From: Alphaproteobacteria bacterium
Lineage (GTDB): Bacteria; Pseudomonadota; Alphaproteobacteria; UBA9219
Reading direction: 5' to 3'
Length of the DNA stretch: 32,306 nt
Assembly (NCBI GenBank): GCA_028708035.1
Contig: JAQVZU010000015.1
Location: forward strand, 1-32,306
A program made the position numbers and the translations under genes. The notes beneath the pieces are model-generated. The model ran no database searches and was not told where the DNA came from. It saw only the letters and a list, made by a program, of their open reading frames with translations. Of the stretch, positions 7,705-15,657 are shown in pieces (position 1 is the first letter of the stretch; every line of letters starts with the position of its first letter).

Positions 7705-7765
7705 CGCTTGTAACAAGCGAAAAGCGGTTCCGCAACTTTTAAACGTTTGCAATTAAAAGCGTTTA
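7705..7765. promoter_or_regulatory. Two inverted repeats in the divergent region before trmJ
   Basis: CGCTTG-TAA-CAAGCG (7705-7719) is a perfect 6-bp palindrome with a 3-nt spacer. TAAACG and CGTTTA (7740-7745, 7760-7765) form a second inverted repeat with a 14-nt spacer. Both lie in the AT-rich gap between the hypothetical gene and trmJ, where divergent promoters are expected, so either may be an operator. No regulator can be named. Confidence 0.35.
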
Positions 7766-7827
7766 TGGTTTCATCGAGTTGCTTTTATGCCGGTTTAAGA
7801 TAATTTGTGGGGCGAAAGAGATAAAAA

Positions 7828-8613
7828 ATGACTGCAGTTACATCAATGCCTCCTATCATCCTTCTCGTCGAACCGCAGCTTGTCGAAAATATCGGCATGA
7901 CCGCGCGCGCGATGATGAATACAGGGCTTAAGGAACTTCGCTTGGTTAATCCCCGCGACCCGTGGCCTTTGGGAGAGGTCCATCAAAAGCGCATGGAGGC
8001 GGCATCGAGCGGCGCGGACGAGATTTTGAAAAATGCGAAAATCTTTGCGACGCTTGAAGAAGCTATTGCAGACGTCAACTATATCTACGCGACAACTGCC
8101 CGGGCACACGATATGGCGCATCGGGTCATGACTCCAAAGGCCGCCATTCCGGACATGATCGAACGCGCAGCCGCAGGAAGCAAGGTCGCCGTGATGTTCG
8201 GCAGAGAACGGACGGGACTTATCAACGATTACATCGTGATGGCGAATGCCATGATCACTATTCCGCTCAATCCCGAACATACCTCTCTCAACCTTGCCCA
8301 GTCGGTTTTGCTTGTTGGGTATGAATGGTTTCAGGCGCAGGACCGGACGCCCGCCAACGTGCTCCGCACGGGAAGCAGCATTCCTGCCACGCGCGAGGAT
8401 TATCTGAACTTTTTCAAAAGGCTAGAAAAAGCGCTGGACGAAGCCGGTTTTTTTGTAGCCGAAGAAATGCGGCCCACGATGATTCGGAACCTGCACAATA
8501 CGCTTCAACGCGCCGAAATGACGGAACAGGAAATTCGGACGTGGCACGGCGTTCTTTCGGCGCTTGTCGGGATTCCGAAGGCCAGACAGATGAAAAAGGA
8601 CAAGGATGACTGA
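7828..8613 (+). CDS. trmJ: TrmJ-like tRNA (Cm32/Um32) 2'-O-methyltransferase
   Basis: SPOUT-class (SpoU/TrmH) RNA 2'-O-ribose methyltransferase, 261 aa, using S-adenosylmethionine. The three SPOUT motifs are present: motif 1 'ENIGMTARAMMNTG', motif 2 'VAVMFGRERTGL', and motif 3 'IPLNPEHTSLNLAQSVLLVGYE', which form the knotted cofactor site. The N-terminal 'IILLVEPQLVENIGM', the 'LRLVNPRD' stretch and the C-terminal helical extension fit TrmJ, which methylates position 32 of tRNAs, better than the shorter TrmL. The ATG at 7828 follows AAAGAGA. ATG at residue 7 is also possible. The SDR gene follows by 63 bp in the same direction. Confidence 0.88.
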   Translation: MTAVTSMPPIILLVEPQLVENIGMTARAMMNTGLKELRLVNPRDPWPLGEVHQKRMEAASSGADEILKNAKIFATLEEAIADVNYIYATTARAHDMAHRVMTPKAAIPDMIERAAAGSKVAVMFGRERTGLINDYIVMANAMITIPLNPEHTSLNLAQSVLLVGYEWFQAQDRTPANVLRTGSSIPATREDYLNFFKRLEKALDEAGFFVAEEMRPTMIRNLHNTLQRAEMTEQEIRTWHGVLSALVGIPKARQMKKDKDD

Positions 8614-8676
8614 TCGAAAAAAATTAATTCACGATAACGATATAAACATTGGCGTTGAACTCGTGAGGTCGAGATA

Positions 8677-9369
8677 ATGGCAAAGTGGGCTCTTGTCACC
8701 GGAGCGTCAAAACGTATCGGACGCGTTATCGCGCTGGAACTGGCTGCGCATGGATGGGACATCGTCATCCATTATCGCAGTTCGGAGACTGAGGCGAAAA
8801 AGCTGGCGGAAGAAATTCAGAAACTCGGGCAGCAGGCATGCCTTGCGGAAATCGATCTCACAAATGCGAAGATGACGGAGAAACTCATCCCTTCCCTTGT
8901 CCAGGAACTTGGTCCGATCAACGTGCTTGTCAACAATGCGGCGCTCTTTGAGCCCGACGTGGCGGACCCTGACGGTTCGCGGCACTGGGCGGTAAACGCC
9001 GAGGCCCCTCGCCTGCTCAGCAAAGCATTTGCGGCTTCTCTTCCTAAGGGCGACAGAGGCGCGATTGTCAATCTTCTCGATGCGACGCCGATGCCGGAGA
9101 AATTTTCTGGCTATGCGCGTAGCAAAAAATTTCTCGCCGATATAACAATTAACATGGCGAAATCGTTTGCACCGCGTATCAGGGTCAACGGCGTCGCTCC
9201 AATGTATGTTTTGCCGGGACCAAGGCAGAGCGAAGAGGCTTTTCGGAAAATGGCGGGAACGAATCTCGTTTCTCCGCAACAGGTCGCCCATGCCGTACGG
9301 CGATTAATTGAAACTCCCTCGGCAACAGGAGAGATTGTTATTGTTGATAAAACGGCGCCGCGAGGTTAA
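8677..9369 (+). CDS. SDR oxidoreductase, pteridine-reductase/FolM-like
   Basis: Short-chain dehydrogenase/reductase, 230 aa. The Rossmann motif is TGASKRIG (residues 8-15), with 'HYRSS' at the NADPH-specificity position, NNAA at 86-89, and the catalytic pair Y146 and K150 in 'YARSK'. The usual catalytic serine is replaced by aspartate (D135 in 'IVNLLDA'), exactly as in PTR1-type pteridine reductases, whose active site is Asp-Tyr-Lys and whose glycine motif also reads TGxxKRxG. The likely role is reduction of dihydropteridines (dihydrofolate or dihydromonapterin). This assignment rests on those motifs and not on context. The gene may be cotranscribed with trmJ. Confidence 0.75.
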   Translation: MAKWALVTGASKRIGRVIALELAAHGWDIVIHYRSSETEAKKLAEEIQKLGQQACLAEIDLTNAKMTEKLIPSLVQELGPINVLVNNAALFEPDVADPDGSRHWAVNAEAPRLLSKAFAASLPKGDRGAIVNLLDATPMPEKFSGYARSKKFLADITINMAKSFAPRIRVNGVAPMYVLPGPRQSEEAFRKMAGTNLVSPQQVAHAVRRLIETPSATGEIVIVDKTAPRG

Positions 9370-9412
9370 TACCGGAATTACTGACTTCGCCCTCTTTTCC
9401 AAGGTTTTTCAC

Positions 9413-9430
9413 CGTTGCTGTTTAGCAACG
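9413..9430 (+). terminator. Hairpin after the SDR gene, possible weak terminator
   Basis: CGTTGC (9413-9418) and GCAACG (9425-9430) form a perfect 6-bp stem with a TGTTTA loop, 44 bp after the SDR stop. Only a short CTTT follows, so termination would be weak. Confidence 0.3.
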
Positions 9431-9531
9431 CTTTGAAGTAACCACCGATTAACCTTCTTTTGTTCCCATGAAAGCCTCATTCTTGACACTGCCGCTTGAT
9501 ATGGAAATACAAAGGAGGGAGAGTTAAATTT

Positions 9532-10002
9532 ATGCGTGCTCCAACTCTTGCATTTATCGTCATATTTAGTCTCACTACGCTGAGCGTTGATGCCGCGCGC
9601 GCCGACAGCGCCGAACTCATCGGCACCGGACTCGGCATGGCGATGGGCGGCTTGGTGGGAAGCCAGTTTGGCAAAGGGTCAGGACAGCTTGTTTCTACCG
9701 GGGTCGGCGTGGCGGTGGGCGGAGCAATCGGCAACAGCATCGTTCAGGATATGGAAAAAGAGCCTTCTTACGCGCCGAGCACGTATGCGCCTTCCGGCGA
9801 ACCAGCTCCTGTCGTTTTTAATTCATATACGCCGAATTATGTCGCGCCTCCGGCTCCTCCGCCAGCGTCGCCGACGACCTACGTGGATAAAGATACTTAT
9901 TGCCGCCCCTACTCGCAGGAAATCAAAATCGACGGTCAGGTCCAGGAAAGCTTCGGCACCGCCTGCCTTCAGCCGGATGGAACATGGCGAATCGTTCAGT
10001 AA
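9532..10002 (+). CDS. Glycine-zipper envelope protein, 17-kDa surface-antigen-like
   Basis: Small exported protein, 156 aa. An N-terminal signal peptide (MRAPTLAFIVIFSLTTLSVDAARA) is followed by a glycine-zipper double helix ('GTGLGMAMGGLVGSQFG', 'STGVGVAVGGAIGNS'). A proline-rich linker comes next, and the C-terminal module 'YCRPYSQEIKIDG...GTACLQPDGTWRIV' resembles the end of rickettsial 17-kDa antigen relatives. There is no lipobox cysteine at the signal cleavage site, so it is probably not a lipoprotein. The likely location is the outer membrane or periplasm, and the function is unknown. The ATG at 9532 has GGGAGAG 8 nt upstream. It converges on the Tad genes with a 20-bp gap. Confidence 0.75.
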   Translation: MRAPTLAFIVIFSLTTLSVDAARADSAELIGTGLGMAMGGLVGSQFGKGSGQLVSTGVGVAVGGAIGNSIVQDMEKEPSYAPSTYAPSGEPAPVVFNSYTPNYVAPPAPPPASPTTYVDKDTYCRPYSQEIKIDGQVQESFGTACLQPDGTWRIVQ

Positions 10003-10022
10003 TTTTGTTATCGATTTCCGTC

Positions 10023-11705
10023 TTAGTGGCTGACCCTCAGATTCGATAATGAGTCGCCGATCTCGTCAAAAACGCTTTGCAATTGGGCTGTTGACGGCGA
10101 GATGAACGCGTGGCTCGCATCCGATGCGCAACTTCTCAGCAAGGACGTGTTCATGTCGTCCGTCCCCAATGCGATCGTGTAGATGACGATTTTGTTCGCC
10201 TTCATGCTCGCGCAAAGCTTCGCGGTCTTCTGGTCGAGCGTATAATATGTGGTTCCCATGCGGTTATCTTTTGGATACCAGTATGCGCCACGGTTGTTTG
10301 TCGAGGTCGTGTTCACGCCGTCGGTGAGCAAAACCACCGCCTTCGCCATGCCGGTTGTTCTGTAGTTTAGAGGAAGGCCTTTGGAGTCCATAAAACCGCC
10401 CCAGAGCCCTTTCCAACGAGGAGAAAGCATGAACCATGCCCATTGAAGCCCTTGGTTGATTTCCGTGTTTCCCACGCCAATCATTGCATTAATGGCCGTC
10501 CTCAGTTCGGACGCCGAGTTGGTCATCGCCGTGATCTTTTGCGGGCAATACAGGTTCGGTCCCGTCGGCGTTGCGTGGTAATCGTTGTAGGTGTAGTCGA
10601 TAACATACTCTTCCACGTCGCCGGTTAATTTGCAGTATTCGTCGGACTCATTGTAAACGGATGAAGACTGGCACGAACTCACATAGCTTCGGCTTATCGA
10701 ACTGGCTCTCTGGCACTTATGAGTCCAATCCTCGACGCAGGTGTATCTCCATTGCTGGCAATGGGTATAACTGAGGCTGCATCTTCTCCATTTCCACGCA
10801 TTTTCTGTATATCTATGCCATTTGTTGCGCGTGCTCGGCGATGTGGGGTCCAGATTATCGCTTGTCCAATAAGATTTACCGAACAATGTCGTTTCGTCCG
10901 ACTGGGCAGGCGGATCATCGGTCACGTCCTTGTCTTCCAAGCGCGCATCGACGCAGCCTTGCCAGGAATCCGGGCCCCAATCGAGGTTATCGGAATAATA
11001 CGGCAGCAGCGGGCCGCCCGTGGCCGTCTTGGCATTCCGGTACGTGTAATCGGGGTTGATCCAGTCCGCATGCGCCGTACCGATGTTCACCATCTGTGAA
11101 AACGGCACGATGCCGACGAACAGCTTGTCGTTCGTTGACGTGTCAACGGCGCCAAACAGCTTGTCGATCAGCGTGTTCGCCGCGGTTTGCAGCGCCGCAA
11201 GCTTCGTGTCACTGCCGCCCGCAATGTCGTTCATTGAACCCGTGTTGTCGAGCACGAAGACCAGTTCCAGGCCGGACACGGCGCGGGTGACTTCCGAATA
11301 GGCGCTGAGCGCGACGGTCTGCACCTTAAGGACGCGCATGAACGTTGTGCTCATCGTCGCCGTCGCCGACAGCTTGAAAACCGTGTTCGTGTCGTTCGGT
11401 TCTACCGAATATTCCGTGATAACAGCGCCCATATAATTATTGAAATTTGCATCAAGATATTTTTTGAACTCTGCCGAAGGATCGGCATTGCTGACCTTGG
11501 CTCCTGCGGCGAGGCCCGCCGAATCCACAGAAAACTGAAGCTTTGCCTGCGTCATTTGCACGCGCGCAAGGTCGATCGCGACCCCCGTGACTCCTATAAG
11601 CACCACGAGCGAAAACCCAAGAAGCGGCAAGGTCATGCCCGCCTCGGAATGAATGAACCGGCTCACGGCAACGCCCAGAGTCTCTTTTGATAGCGATTTG
11701 AACAT
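10023..11705 (-). CDS. TadG-like pilus-assembly protein with vWA domain and Cys-rich insert
   Basis: Envelope protein (560 aa from the ATG at 11705) of the TadG type. It has a prepilin-like N-terminal helix 'GMTLPLLGFSLVVLIGVTGVAIDLARV' (about residues 23-49) and then a von Willebrand A domain from about residue 145. The MIDAS motif is D153-N-T-G-S157 ('VFVLDNTGS'), with 'GNTEINQGL' near 412-420 and 'LLTDGVN' near 459-465. Between them, residues 250-390 form an insert with eight cysteines (251, 309, 316, 323, 331, 345, 358, 387) and many Trp/Tyr, implying disulphides outside the cytoplasm. ATG at 11717 is an alternative start, but AGGA precedes 11705. It is last of three cotranscribed genes. 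Confidence 0.82.
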   Translation of the reverse strand: MFKSLSKETLGVAVSRFIHSEAGMTLPLLGFSLVVLIGVTGVAIDLARVQMTQAKLQFSVDSAGLAAGAKVSNADPSAEFKKYLDANFNNYMGAVITEYSVEPNDTNTVFKLSATATMSTTFMRVLKVQTVALSAYSEVTRAVSGLELVFVLDNTGSMNDIAGGSDTKLAALQTAANTLIDKLFGAVDTSTNDKLFVGIVPFSQMVNIGTAHADWINPDYTYRNAKTATGGPLLPYYSDNLDWGPDSWQGCVDARLEDKDVTDDPPAQSDETTLFGKSYWTSDNLDPTSPSTRNKWHRYTENAWKWRRCSLSYTHCQQWRYTCVEDWTHKCQRASSISRSYVSSCQSSSVYNESDEYCKLTGDVEEYVIDYTYNDYHATPTGPNLYCPQKITAMTNSASELRTAINAMIGVGNTEINQGLQWAWFMLSPRWKGLWGGFMDSKGLPLNYRTTGMAKAVVLLTDGVNTTSTNNRGAYWYPKDNRMGTTYYTLDQKTAKLCASMKANKIVIYTIALGTDDMNTSLLRSCASDASHAFISPSTAQLQSVFDEIGDSLSNLRVSH

Positions 11706-11720
11706 GCCGATCCTCATTCG

Positions 11721-12365
11721 TTACGTGCAGCCTCCCGCAGGAGTCGCCAGAAGTTCCTTCAAGCGCGGCTTGTATATAACCTCGCGGTACAGGTCGCGAG
11801 CCAAAAACTGATCCAGAAACAAAGGTCGAAACGCAAAATGCACTTCTGTAACAATTACATTGTCGTTGTCGTTCAGCGTCAAGCCTGCGGGCAAAGTCAC
11901 GCTTGCCCCTGTATCGCCCGGTTCCCCCACAGCGCTTTCAGGAGTCGCAACGCCGACGGTATCCTTGGGCGGGTAGTTGTATTGCCACTCTATTATTGGG
12001 CCCTGAGTCGCATCCTGATAGACCGATGTCACGATGATGTACCCCGTCGCGGTCGGAAAGGAACCATCGGCACGGGGCTCGCCAAGAGTCGGGTTGAACG
12101 AAAAAGGTTCCATCAGCTTGTCGGCTGCGCGCACGATATCTCCCAATGTCGTGCAGGACGGAGTGCTGGGGTACTGCGTGACGATGTCGTTGATCGTATA
12201 AGCGGTGCGGTCCACCTTTGCGTTGACCAGCATGAAATACGTGCCGTCAATTATGCACAAAAGCAGCGGCGCCCACAAAATCGCCAGCGTCAATGAAAAT
12301 TCTACCGCCGCGACGCCTTTGCGTCGCGATGCCGACAAAGAAAACTTTGTGGCGAACTTTTTCAT
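11721..12365 (-). CDS. TadE/TadF-family pseudopilin-like protein
   Basis: Minor pseudopilin-like protein, 214 aa. The N-terminus MKKFATKFSLSASRRKGVAAVEFSL followed by a hydrophobic helix ('TLAILWAPLLLCIIDGTYFML') is the TadE/TadF pattern (basic leader, G-x-AAVEF, membrane helix). The rest is probably periplasmic. Its start codon overlaps the preceding TadE-like stop in TAATG (12367-12363), and its stop lies 15 bp before the chosen TadG-like start, so the three are translated from one mRNA. The rest of the Tad machinery (tadA, tadB/C, rcpA, flp) is not in the window. Confidence 0.78.
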   Translation of the reverse strand: MKKFATKFSLSASRRKGVAAVEFSLTLAILWAPLLLCIIDGTYFMLVNAKVDRTAYTINDIVTQYPSTPSCTTLGDIVRAADKLMEPFSFNPTLGEPRADGSFPTATGYIIVTSVYQDATQGPIIEWQYNYPPKDTVGVATPESAVGEPGDTGASVTLPAGLTLNDNDNVIVTEVHFAFRPLFLDQFLARDLYREVIYKPRLKELLATPAGGCT

Positions 12366-12901
12366 TATGAGCCGCCATACGGTTCATTGCGAACGACAAT
12401 GCGCGCCGTCAGATTCATAAATGCGCCATCGCTCGTTTGGTGGCACGCGCTTCCGAGCGCCGTGCACATAAGTGGCGTAAAAATTCTCCATGGATAAGTA
12501 ATTTTGTACACGACGATTTTTCCTCCGTCGCCCAACCCCGCTTCTCCACCTCCAGTACCGGTTTCCTGCCATGTTGAGAAAACGGTCGATTCCATTGTTA
12601 CGCGCGAAACGTCGAAAAATTTTCCATAAGATTGAAGCTCCTGGTAGAGTACTTGCATAATTGTTTCGGTTCGGGTCAGATCGTTTTCGACATAGCCGGT
12701 TTTCCCGAGACGCGAAGCATTGAATGCCGCGTTTTCAAGAAGCTGTTGTCCCCCAAAGATCAGGCAGATTTCCACAGTGCCTATCAGCAGAAGAAAGATG
12801 ACCGGAGAGAGAAGCGCGAATTCAGGCGCAAAGCTTCCTTTGCGCAATGCGTTACGCGGCGTATAAATCCGGGAGCCAATACACGATGGTTTTCCGGCCA
12901 T
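12365..12901 (-). CDS. TadE-like pseudopilin
   Basis: First gene of the three-gene Tad cluster, 178 aa. A basic stretch ('RNALRKGSFAPEFALLSP') leads into a membrane helix ('VIFLLLIGTVEICLIFGG'), the TadE arrangement with a conserved glutamate at the fifth position of the processed protein. 'QQLLENAAFNASRLGKTG' after the helix is also typical of TadE proteins. The N-terminal leader is long (about 25 residues), and a later start is possible, though no internal ATG lies before the helix. It lies 249 bp downstream of adk, beyond a terminator, so it probably has its own promoter in that gap. Confidence 0.78.
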   Translation of the reverse strand: MAGKPSCIGSRIYTPRNALRKGSFAPEFALLSPVIFLLLIGTVEICLIFGGQQLLENAAFNASRLGKTGYVENDLTRTETIMQVLYQELQSYGKFFDVSRVTMESTVFSTWQETGTGGGEAGLGDGGKIVVYKITYPWRIFTPLMCTALGSACHQTSDGAFMNLTARIVVRNEPYGGS

Positions 12902-13118
12902 GCGGACGGTCCTTTATTCCTCGAAATCCCTGCAAAAAACGCGCACATACCCCCAAAGGCAAGTATCTCACCGATGCCTTTACAGGTTATTAAGCATAGA
13001 TGGCATTTGAGGAAAGTTGAGGAAGTTCGAAATTCGAAGGAATTTTTTGTCTGGGGCCCAAGGGCAGAAAAGTCTACGCCGCCTGGCAACAAACGTGCGC
13101 ATAAAAAGCCGGAGCTGG

Positions 13119-13146
13119 AAAAAGGCGGGCCTCTGGCTCACGCCCG
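13119..13146 (-). terminator. Rho-independent terminator after adk
   Basis: On the minus strand CGGGC (13146-13142) pairs with GCCCG (13130-13126) around an 11-nt loop, followed by CC and a run of five T (13123-13119). It starts 5 bp beyond the adk stop and separates secY-adk from the Tad genes. Confidence 0.6.
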
Positions 13147-13150
13147 GTTA

Positions 13151-13804
13151 TTACGAGCTGGCGCACATAATCTCTTCGATCGCTTTCGTGACGACCGACA
13201 TGTTGGCCATTCCGTCAATGCTCACAAGCAGCCCTTTCTGCCTATAATAGGGCAATATAGGCGCGGTTTGTTCATTAAAGGCTTTAAGGCGCGTTTTCAT
13301 CGTCTCGGCGTTGTCGTCCTTGCGCCGGGATAATTCGGTGCCGCCGCACTTGTCGCATAGGCCCGCCTTTTGGGTTGGCTTGAATTTGTCGTGGTATCCT
13401 TCGCCGCATTTCGCGCACGTGAACCTTCCGGAAACGCGCTCGATCAATGCCGCTTCATCGACTTTTAGCTCGATGACTTTATCCAAGCTCTTCCCCTGCT
13501 CCGCAAGCATGTTATCGAGCGCTTCAGCCTGAGCCACTGTCCTGGGAAAACCATCAAGGATAAACCCTTTCGCGCAATCCGCTTGCGCAATTCTCTCCTT
13601 AATCAGGTTGACCATAAGCGCGTCGGGAACAAGCTTCCCTGCTTCCATAATGCTTTTGGCCTCAAGTCCCAAAGGCGTTCCCGCCTTAACGGCGGCGCGA
13701 AGCATATCGCCGGTTGAGAGTTGCACCATCCCGTATTTCTGTTCGAGAATCTTGGCTTGCGTCCCCTTCCCTGCACCAGGAGCGCCGATCAAAATGATAT
13801 TCAT
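13151..13804 (-). CDS. adk: Adenylate kinase, zinc-lid type
   Basis: Cytoplasmic enzyme that interconverts ATP + AMP and 2 ADP, 217 aa. The P-loop is GAPGAGKGT (residues 7-15), '[14 protein letters not shown]' is the AMP-binding region, and '[10 protein letters not shown]' is the central motif. The LID is the long form with a four-cysteine zinc site, CxxC in 'CAKCG' and again in 'CDKCG', followed by 'RRKDD'. The gene begins 4 nt after the secY stop, the conserved secY-adk arrangement. The usual following genes (rpsM, rpsK, rpoA, rplQ) are missing. A terminator and the Tad genes come instead. Confidence 0.97.
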   Translation of the reverse strand: MNIILIGAPGAGKGTQAKILEQKYGMVQLSTGDMLRAAVKAGTPLGLEAKSIMEAGKLVPDALMVNLIKERIAQADCAKGFILDGFPRTVAQAEALDNMLAEQGKSLDKVIELKVDEAALIERVSGRFTCAKCGEGYHDKFKPTQKAGLCDKCGGTELSRRKDDNAETMKTRLKAFNEQTAPILPYYRQKGLLVSIDGMANMSVVTKAIEEIMCASS

Positions 13805-13808
13805 GATG

Positions 13809-15149
13809 TTATCTTCCGCGAAGCTTGGATTTCTTGATAAGGCCTTCGTACTGATGCGCGATCAGGTGCGACTGCACGCGAGAAATAGTATCGATAGTCA
13901 CGCTGACGACAATGAGGATCGACGTGCCACCCAGATAGAACGGAACGGCACCTTTGCTCATAAGCCATTCGGGCAAAAGGCAAATGGCGACAAGATACGC
14001 TGCCCCCAAAACGGTTAGCCGCGTCAGCACATAATCGAAGTAGTCAGCCGTGTTCTTACCCGGACGAATGCCCGGAACGAATCCGCCATACTTCTTCAGG
14101 TTATCCGCCGTCTCGACCGGATTGAAAACCACCGCTGTGTAGAAAAATGAGAAGAACACAATCAGGGCGGCGTAAAGCACCATAAACAAAGGCTTTCCGT
14201 GCCCCAGCGCCGTGACGATGTCTGCCCAGATTCCACCTTTCTCCTGCACGCTGGAAAAACTTGCAACCGTTAAGGGAAACAGCAGCAAAGAGCTTGCAAA
14301 AATCGGCGGGATGACTCCTGAGGTGTTGATTTTAAGCGGCAAATGCTGCGCCTCGCCACCAAGCATCTTATTGCCCACCTGCCGCTTCGGATACTGCACC
14401 AAAATGCGCCGTTGCGCCCTCTCGCAAGCCACGCAAACAGCCAAAACGCCGAACACCAACGCCAAAATGATAAGGATAAACCACGTGGATAGAGCGCCAG
14501 TGCGCCCCAATTCCAACGTCTGCCCGATGGCACTTGGCAAGTTGGCGACGATACCGGCGTAAATAATCATCGAAACGCCATTGCCGATTCCGCGCGCGGT
14601 GATCTGCTCGCCGAGCCACATCAGGAACATGGTCCCTCCCGTCAGCGTGATCATCGTGCTGATGCGGAAGAAGAGCCCTGAGATAACGACAGCCGATCCC
14701 TGAGACCCCATCATGTTTTCCAGCCCTACAGCCAGCGCATAGGACTGAACCATCGCAAACCCAACGGTCAGATACCGGGAATATTGATTAAGCTTGACGT
14801 GCCCTGCCTGTCCCTCTTTCTTGAGAGCCTCAAGCTGAGGCAAAATAGCCGAAAGCAGTTGAACGATGATCGATGCCGTGATGTATGGCATGACGCCAAG
14901 AGCGAAAACAGTCATACGCTGCAACGCGCCGCCTGAGAACATATTGAAAATGTCCATGATTCCGCCGCTATGCTTGGCAAAAATTTCTCCAAGCATCTTG
15001 GGATCTATTCCAGGAACGGGGATATAAGTCCCGACGCGGTAGACTATCAGCGCCAGAACGGTAAACCAAATTCGACTTTTCAGCTCCGTGGCTTTTGAAA
15101 AAGCGGAAAAGCTCATATTGGCGGCAAGGGACTCTGCGGCAGAAGGCAT
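13809..15149 (-). CDS. secY: Preprotein translocase subunit SecY
   Basis: Channel subunit of the Sec translocon in the inner membrane, with about ten transmembrane helices. The chosen ATG (15149-15147) gives 446 aa, the usual length. Signature segments are '[15 protein letters not shown]' in the first helix and plug region, '[25 protein letters not shown]', '[17 protein letters not shown]' and the C-terminal '[18 protein letters not shown]'. A TTG at 15227 would add 26 unusual residues and lies within the promoter candidate, so it is unlikely. secY normally follows rplO in the spc operon. Here the upstream neighbour is a divergent small membrane-protein gene. Confidence 0.96.
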   Translation of the reverse strand: MPSAAESLAANMSFSAFSKATELKSRIWFTVLALIVYRVGTYIPVPGIDPKMLGEIFAKHSGGIMDIFNMFSGGALQRMTVFALGVMPYITASIIVQLLSAILPQLEALKKEGQAGHVKLNQYSRYLTVGFAMVQSYALAVGLENMMGSQGSAVVISGLFFRISTMITLTGGTMFLMWLGEQITARGIGNGVSMIIYAGIVANLPSAIGQTLELGRTGALSTWFILIILALVFGVLAVCVACERAQRRILVQYPKRQVGNKMLGGEAQHLPLKINTSGVIPPIFASSLLLFPLTVASFSSVQEKGGIWADIVTALGHGKPLFMVLYAALIVFFSFFYTAVVFNPVETADNLKKYGGFVPGIRPGKNTADYFDYVLTRLTVLGAAYLVAICLLPEWLMSKGAVPFYLGGTSILIVVSVTIDTISRVQSHLIAHQYEGLIKKSKLRGR

Positions 15150-15200
15150 GTGTAAATTCTTTGTTCGAGTTAACGAAGGAACGGCCCCTGAAAGGGTGCT

Positions 15201-15232
15201 CCTTATATAAGGGGTTAGACTTGGCAAAACAA
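15201..15232 (-). promoter_or_regulatory. Candidate secY promoter with a palindromic -10 region
   Basis: Reading leftward, TTGTTT (15232-15227) and TATATA (15209-15204) are spaced by 17 bp. The -10 lies within a perfect 12-bp palindrome CCTTATATAAGG (15201-15212). It is 55 bp before the secY ATG, consistent with secY-adk having its own promoter outside the spc operon. Confidence 0.5.
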
Positions 15233-15334
15233 GCGATTGTGCCGCTTGCCCGAAATCAAAGCCCTTATGGAGTCATATAGAATATTATCCTGGAGACAAG
15301 GCATAAAAGCGCCTTTAACCAAAGGAGATGCGCC

Positions 15335-15634
15335 ATGGACTACGAAAGCTTGCGCCTGATTCGCGACAGCCTGTTCAGGATGTTCATCGTGGGCTTTATC
15401 ATAGCCATCATCCTATGGATTGGAACCGAATTTTTCTGGCAAGCAAGCACCGAACTCAGCGCGAGGATGTTCCGCGTGGACCCGGCCGTTTTTGCAGCGG
15501 GTATGCTGTGGTATTTTACGGCGATAAAATATTTCCTCCTCTTTCTTGTTCTAACCCCTGCTCTCGCCATCCACTGGACTCTGAAAAAGGAATGCGACCG
15601 CTGCCGCCGCCCTCAAAGCGAGAAACGGGCCTGA
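15335..15634 (+). CDS. Small two-helix membrane protein, unknown
   Basis: I do not recognise this 99-aa protein. It has two predicted membrane helices, about residues 15-35 ('MFIVGFIIAIILWIGTEFF') and 62-83 ('TAIKYFLLFLVLTPALAI'). A short basic tail carries CDRCRR, a CxxC pair at residues 87 and 90 that might bind a metal or form a disulphide. The ATG at 15335 has an excellent AAGGAGA 6 nt upstream, so expression is likely. It lies between divergent secY and convergent aarF genes as a single unit. Confidence 0.7.
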   Translation: MDYESLRLIRDSLFRMFIVGFIIAIILWIGTEFFWQASTELSARMFRVDPAVFAAGMLWYFTAIKYFLLFLVLTPALAIHWTLKKECDRCRRPQSEKRA

Positions 15635-15657
15635 CGCGATCGTTGAAGTCCGCATCA

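Noticed and set aside
12632-13333. 233-codon plus-strand frame
   Set aside because: Antisense to tadE and adk, crossing the adk terminator, with no recognisable domain.
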